Both the position numbers and the translations under genes were made by a program. A stretch of 64,000 nt of DNA, taken from contig CAVVVP010000004.1 in the NCBI GenBank assembly GCA_963751695.1, positions 310,001 through 374,000 of the forward strand, given 5' to 3'. Within the stretch, counting starts at the first letter, position 1. Each line of letters opens with the position of its first letter. Below the pieces are notes generated by a model, which worked only from the letters and a program-made list of their open reading frames with translations, ran no database searches and was not told the DNA's origin. Below, one piece after another: positions 60,231 to 64,000 of the stretch. Origin of the DNA: SZUA-22 sp963751695 (GTDB lineage Bacteria > Bacteroidota > Ignavibacteria > Ignavibacteriales > Melioribacteraceae).

Positions 60231-60396
60231 AACTCTTTTTTGATGTTACTGCCGTGAATGTTGAATAAATTCTTTTCACGTCTTTGCCACTACACTTTGG
60301 GCATATAGTTTTACTTTTCATCCCATATTGACTTATTGTTCTTCTGAGAGTAAATCTGTGTCTGCATCCACTGCAAACATATTCATAGTAAGGCAT
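60229..60396 (-). CDS. FmdB-type zinc-ribbon protein, 55 aa
   Basis: A small gene. It begins M-P-Y-Y-E-Y-V-C-S-G-C with a later C-P-K-C, giving two CxxC knuckles 21 residues apart, and continues R-I-Y-S. This is the FmdB regulatory-protein pattern (M-P-x-Y-E-Y-x-C at the start), which is short and binds zinc. The function of the family is poorly known. It has no clear ribosome site. It is the only intact gene between the FtsX permease and the 140 aa protein. Confidence 0.75.
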   Translation of the reverse strand: MPYYEYVCSGCRHRFTLRRTISQYGMKSKTICPKCSGKDVKRIYSTFTAVTSKKS

Positions 60397-60501
60397 GTTT
60401 AAACTTACTGATTTTAAATTTAATTATTCTCTACTTTTTTATATTCCTTATCTGCTCCTATTACTTCATCAACACCATCTTCTTAATGTATTCTCTTTAA
60501 T

Positions 60502-60924
60502 TTAATAAGCGACTTTCACATAGTCGGTATGATGCTTACCTAATCCATCATCTACCAAAGAATCAAACTTATTCCATATAGAATCTGCACCGAAATCCCC
60601 TACGAAGCCACCGGAAGGAGGATAAATCCTATCCCTATCTTCAATACTCTCGAATGTTAAAATTATTGCATATTTGTTAGTACGAATACCTCTATCTCCT
60701 TTAGCCAAAGTTAATTTTTGCCCCTTCATGTTATCATAAATGGGAGCAAGTTCGTTCATAACAAATGTCTCAAACTCTTTCTCTTCTACACCCGGTTGTA
60801 GTGTTATATCATGAACACTAATAACTTCAGACTCTGCTACATCTTCCTTTTCAAAATTCTCCGTAAATGCCCCAATTAAAAAAATCAAAAATAGAGCAGC
60901 TACAACAAATGATAGATTCTTCAT
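60502..60924 (-). CDS. exported small alpha/beta protein
   Basis: A 140 aa protein with a signal peptide (residues about 1-20). The body runs E-V-I-S-V-H-D-I-T-L-Q-P-G-V near residue 34 and Y-A-I-I-L-T-F-E-S-I-E-D-R near 90, a ferredoxin-like pattern of dimeric alpha/beta-barrel (antibiotic-biosynthesis monooxygenase or NIPSNAP-like) proteins. An enzymatic role cannot be asserted. GGAG precedes the ATG by nine bases. It precedes the FmdB-type gene on the same strand. Confidence 0.55.
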   Translation of the reverse strand: MKNLSFVVAALFLIFLIGAFTENFEKEDVAESEVISVHDITLQPGVEEKEFETFVMNELAPIYDNMKGQKLTLAKGDRGIRTNKYAIILTFESIEDRDRIYPPSGGFVGDFGADSIWNKFDSLVDDGLGKHHTDYVKVAY

Positions 60925-60963
60925 TACTTCTTTCTCCTAATTATAGTTATAGATTTATTCCCC

Positions 60964-62196
60964 CTACTTCATTAACACCATCTTCTTAGTCTCTACAAAA
61001 TCCCCAGCACTAATTCTATAGAAGAAAATTCCACTAGTTAAGTCTGTTGCATCAAACTCTACTTCGTAATTTCCAACTGGTTGTTCTTTATTGACTAGGG
61101 TTGATACTTCTCTACCCAAAACATCAAATACTTTGATAGTTACAAAGCTTTGATTCTGTATTGAGTAACTGATTGATGTACTTGGATTAAACGGATTAGG
61201 ATAATTTTGATACAGACTATAATCGTTTCTCTTGATTATGTTTTCTTTTACTTGGGTTGTTAATTCTAATGCATACACTTCGGAATATACAGTGGTAGCA
61301 CCAACTCCGCATCCACCAATAACATAAAGCCATCCGTCTACAACAGCCGATTGGCAAGAAAGACCTCCACGCTCTGCTGGTAATGGGGTTCCTATTTCCC
61401 AAGTATCAGTAATAGGATCATAAATCTCTACTATATTGTAACATTGATTTTGCGGGTATTTGTCTCCACCACCAATCACATAGATCTTTCCATCAACTAC
61501 TCCAGCAGTAAGTCCCCATCTTGGTGTTGGCATTGGAGATTTCGTTGTCCATGTATCGGTTGCTGGGTCATATTCTTCTACTACCGAAGTTCCCACATCA
61601 GAAACGTCGCAACCTCCGATTGCATATATCTTTCCATTTACGGCACAGCAGGCAAGCATCCACCTCTTTGTTGGCATCGAAGTCTTATATGCCCAGCTAT
61701 CAGCAATGGGATCATATTCTTCTACTGTACTTTTATGTATGCCGGGCCATCCCGATGCTCCTCCAATTGCATAGATTTTACCTTTGACTGTGCATGATCC
61801 ATGACCCCATCGACGTGTTAGTAATGAAGCTTTCTCTATCCAAGTGTCATTTATAGGATTATATTTTTCTACCATGCCTTTAGTGAATGGATTATATCCT
61901 CCAATTGAATAAATTTCCCCATCTACCACACTACTTGATAAATATCCCCTGTTAGTCGGCATTTTTGCCTTTCTAACCCATCTATCAGTCATCGGATCGT
62001 ATTCTTCTAAGGTACTTAATGTTTGGACACCCTCAGAACCTCCAATTGCATAAATTTTTCCATCAACTGATGTAATAGAGAGAACACTCCTTGGTGTAGG
62101 CATACTTGTTTTTTGACTCCACTGTGGATACAAAAAGCTGCTTGTTAAAAAAAACAAAATAATTGAATAAACGAAATGATAACTATTTATTTTCAT
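60964..62196 (-). CDS. secreted Kelch-repeat protein with T9SS sorting domain
   Basis: I start at ATG 62196, six bases after GGAGG. The 410 aa product has a signal peptide, then about six Kelch repeats of about 48 residues, each with G-K-I-Y-A-I-G-G and a V-E-E-Y-D-P ... W motif, forming a beta-propeller. A T9SS sorting domain with Q-N-Y-P-N-P-F-N-P starts near residue 330. It is likely surface-exposed and may bind proteins or glycans. A type C element lies upstream. Confidence 0.86.
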   Translation of the reverse strand: MKINSYHFVYSIILFFLTSSFLYPQWSQKTSMPTPRSVLSITSVDGKIYAIGGSEGVQTLSTLEEYDPMTDRWVRKAKMPTNRGYLSSSVVDGEIYSIGGYNPFTKGMVEKYNPINDTWIEKASLLTRRWGHGSCTVKGKIYAIGGASGWPGIHKSTVEEYDPIADSWAYKTSMPTKRWMLACCAVNGKIYAIGGCDVSDVGTSVVEEYDPATDTWTTKSPMPTPRWGLTAGVVDGKIYVIGGGDKYPQNQCYNIVEIYDPITDTWEIGTPLPAERGGLSCQSAVVDGWLYVIGGCGVGATTVYSEVYALELTTQVKENIIKRNDYSLYQNYPNPFNPSTSISYSIQNQSFVTIKVFDVLGREVSTLVNKEQPVGNYEVEFDATDLTSGIFFYRISAGDFVETKKMVLMK

Positions 62197-62234
62197 CTGT
62201 CCCTCCAAGTTTGATAAACTAAAATTATATCTGT

Positions 62235-62437
62235 TGAAACTTCACCAGCCACGAATCTATTAAAATCGATAAATGCCTTATAGATACAATATTACCTTGG
62301 GAGAAGCCCAATAGTTAGGGGAGAGAAAGTTCAATACAGCAATACAGAACGTTTCCCTCAAGGAGGATTATAAAGACAACTTAAGGAAAATTATCAGCGC
62401 TGTCAATTACTTTTAAGTTGCTAGTAGCAAGTGATTA
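62235..62437 (-). repeat. type C element, copy C3
   Basis: The most complete copy, with core 62295-62363. Both extensions found in C1 (left) and C2 (right) are present. On the minus strand the stem begins CCTTGAGGGAA directly after a TATAAT and ends TTCTCCCAAGG about 100 bp before the Kelch protein start at 62196. Confidence 0.65.
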
Positions 62438-62441
62438 TTAA

Positions 62442-62459
62442 GCCCGCCAAATGGCGGGC
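62442..62459 (-). terminator. hairpin downstream of the repeat-protein gene
   Basis: Seven-base GC stem GCCCGCC / GGCGGGC with loop AAAT, 53 bp past the stop at 62513. The tail on the minus strand is TTAATAAT rather than a clean T run, so it is a weak intrinsic terminator at best. Confidence 0.5.
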
Positions 62460-62512
62460 CATATAGTATCTAATTGAGTAGTTGACCACTCACTAAATCA
62501 ACTACTATTTAT

Positions 62513-63886
62513 TTAGCGGAGTAAAGCCATCTTCTTTGTTTCTACAAAATCACCAGCCATAATCTTGTAAAAATAAACTCCGCTTGAATTGTTTTCTGCA
62601 TTCCAACTAACTTCGTAGTGACCAATGGATTTTTCTTCGTTCACAATTTCAGCAACCTCTCTTCCCAATACATCAAATACTTTTAGTGAAACATAACTTT
62701 GAGAGGGGATTGAGTATTTGATTGTAGTGTTTGGGTTAAATGGGTTGGGATAATTATTTGATAGCATATAAGTAATATTTTCATTGTTATCTAGCTCAAT
62801 TCCAGTTTTAGTTATGTATGTGTATACAGCTCTATTATCATTACGCCATTCAGTAGTCCACCATTGAGATAATTCTTCAATCAAATTATTATTCTCATCG
62901 TAGGTATATGTATTTATTGCAGCATCCTCCCAATTAGAATCTTTCCAGTTTTGGTGTAAGTCTTCAATCATATTATTATTGCTGTCATATATGTATGTAT
63001 GTCTACTTCCATCTAGCCACTCTGAATTATGCCAATACTGATATATATCTTCAATCATATTATTATTTTCACTATACATGTATTTGTTTCTAGACATGTC
63101 TTCCCAATATGAGCCAATCCAGTATTGATATAAGAAACTAATTTTATTATTCTCAACATAGTCGTATGTATACTTACGGACATCCACCCAATTTGAACCA
63201 TTCCAACTTTGAGATAATTCTTCAATCAAATTATTGTTTTCGTCATAGGCATATGCATTTATTGAATAATTCTCCCAACCAGAGCCATCCCAGAATTGAT
63301 ATAAATATTCAATCAAATTAATATCCTCATCATAGGTTAGACTTTGCTTTCCTACAGTTGTCCAATTAAGACTATCCATTTTCTGAGATAACGATTCAAT
63401 CCAATTATTATTCTCGTCATAAGTATATTCATATCTCCATCCATCTACCCAATCAGCACCATCCCAATTTTGAGATAACGATTCAATCCAATTATTGTTC
63501 TCATCATATATACGGGTAGACTTTCTATTACCCACCCAACTAGCATCATCCCAATTTTGAGATAATAATTCAATTAAATTATCATCCCCATAATAGGTAT
63601 AGCTATCCTTATTTCTATTCACAAATTCAGAACCATTCCAACTTTGCCATATATATTCTTCTAAAAGAAATCCATTATCTAGAACGGTTTTATTTACTTT
63701 TGTTTCAGATTCTCTATTTTGAAAATTGAATGATTCTAGTGGATACTTGATTTGCTCTGGTGAATTCGAACTTTGGTTTATTCTTTCTTTCAGAAAATCT
63801 CTATGATTAATTTTATCTTGTTTATCATTCTGAGATAGGACTTGTGAGCAGAGAAAAAACAAAATAACTACTAAAGCTGTTCTCAT
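62513..63886 (-). CDS. secreted repeat protein with T9SS sorting domain
   Basis: I start at ATG 63886, five bases after GGAGG. The 457 aa product has a signal peptide and then about nine imperfect repeats of roughly 30 residues with the theme Y-D-E-N-N-N-x-I-E and Q-x-W-x-G-S-x-W. This is related in style to YD/RHS or cell-surface repeat proteins. The final 85 residues are a T9SS sorting domain (N-N-Y-P-N-P-F-N-P). The repeats are Asn/Trp/Tyr-rich and probably form a beta solenoid or wheel. Function unknown. A type C element starts 35 bp upstream. Confidence 0.83.
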   Translation of the reverse strand: MRTALVVILFFLCSQVLSQNDKQDKINHRDFLKERINQSSNSPEQIKYPLESFNFQNRESETKVNKTVLDNGFLLEEYIWQSWNGSEFVNRNKDSYTYYGDDNLIELLSQNWDDASWVGNRKSTRIYDENNNWIESLSQNWDGADWVDGWRYEYTYDENNNWIESLSQKMDSLNWTTVGKQSLTYDEDINLIEYLYQFWDGSGWENYSINAYAYDENNNLIEELSQSWNGSNWVDVRKYTYDYVENNKISFLYQYWIGSYWEDMSRNKYMYSENNNMIEDIYQYWHNSEWLDGSRHTYIYDSNNNMIEDLHQNWKDSNWEDAAINTYTYDENNNLIEELSQWWTTEWRNDNRAVYTYITKTGIELDNNENITYMLSNNYPNPFNPNTTIKYSIPSQSYVSLKVFDVLGREVAEIVNEEKSIGHYEVSWNAENNSSGVYFYKIMAGDFVETKKMALLR

Positions 63887-63920
63887 TGTTTCCTCCATCG
63901 TATTTTTGTTTTAGAAGATA

Positions 63921-64000
63921 CCTTGGAAGAAACTCAATTGCTGTTAGAAGAGAATGTTCAGTCAATACTCAGAACGTTTCCCTCAAGGAGGAATACTATA
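63921..64000 (-). repeat. type C element, copy C4 (window edge)
   Basis: Core 63921-63988: CCTTGGAAGAAAC on the left, GTTTCCCTCAAGG on the right. The stem is kept by G-U pairs where the left arm differs from the other copies. The right extension runs out of the window. It lies just upstream of the 63886 gene start. Confidence 0.6.

Noticed and set aside
53229..64000. Type C repeats as integron attC sites or CRISPR repeats.
   Set aside because: No RYYYAAC/GTTRRRY core pair, no regular spacing, no integrase or cas gene. The elements sit in gene leaders rather than in an array.

Overview
The window is a low-GC bacterial chromosome segment, most likely from an Ignavibacteria-like member of the Bacteroidota/Chlorobiota (FCB) group. 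Four predicted secreted proteins end in a type IX secretion (T9SS) sorting domain with the N-Y-P-N-P-F-N-P signature. There are also Omp28-like, TonB-dependent-receptor and DUF3098-type proteins, and many lipoproteins and outer-membrane barrels. The placement is inferred from protein style and general rRNA appearance; no database search was possible.

Layout. 0-3.8 kb: a cell-envelope cluster (Omp28/PEGA lipoprotein, small T9SS-sorted protein, TlpA thioredoxin, barrel-like protein). 3.8-7.0 kb: a minus-strand operon of two LiaF-like membrane proteins followed by a LytS/LytTR two-component pair. 7.2-17.7 kb: housekeeping genes (rmuC, penicillin acylase, metF, Gfo/Idh/MocA oxidoreductase, ddl, FtsL/DivIC-like, rarA, dprA) plus an orphan EutN/CcmL microcompartment vertex protein. 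18.0-23.5 kb: a complete 16S-tRNA-Ile-tRNA-Ala-23S-5S operon with two matching upstream promoters, long processing stems and a terminator. 23.6-52.2 kb: core genes (ppa, dnaX, msrC-type GAF, lon, inositol monophosphatase, cmk, rpsA, mtaB, truA, crotonase, M16 peptidase pair, phosphodiesterase, kdsC-like, tRNA-Pro) mixed with envelope proteins. These include a TonB-dependent receptor broken by one frameshift.

52.2-64 kb, directly downstream of tRNA-Pro, is different: low coding density, secreted or exported proteins, pseudogenes (a frameshifted serine hydrolase, a decayed NTF2-like paralogue, an HTH remnant) and several families of repeated intergenic sequence. I consider these repeats the main discovery. 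(i) Type A, three copies: a palindromic CRP-like operator, then exactly 31 bp, then a hairpin with invariant loop AGAACCC, then a variable middle part and a strong intrinsic terminator. Each looks like an autonomous small-RNA gene of about 95-135 nt with class II CRP-type activation. (ii) Type B, two copies: a terminator hairpin with a conserved loop, one copy preceded by a perfect TGTGA-N6-TCACA site. (iii) Type C, four copies: a conserved element of about 70 bp (about 200 bp in the fullest copies) whose ends pair with compensatory changes. It always sits upstream of a minus-strand gene for an exported protein and looks like a structured 5' leader or promoter element.

A module of [NTF2-like gene, type C, type A] is present twice. 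In the second copy the protein gene has decayed while both RNA-like parts are intact. I also found a 55-codon FmdB-type zinc-ribbon gene at 60229-60396. All RNA claims rest on reading sequence by eye: covariation, fixed spacing and terminators are visible, but expression and function are inference.
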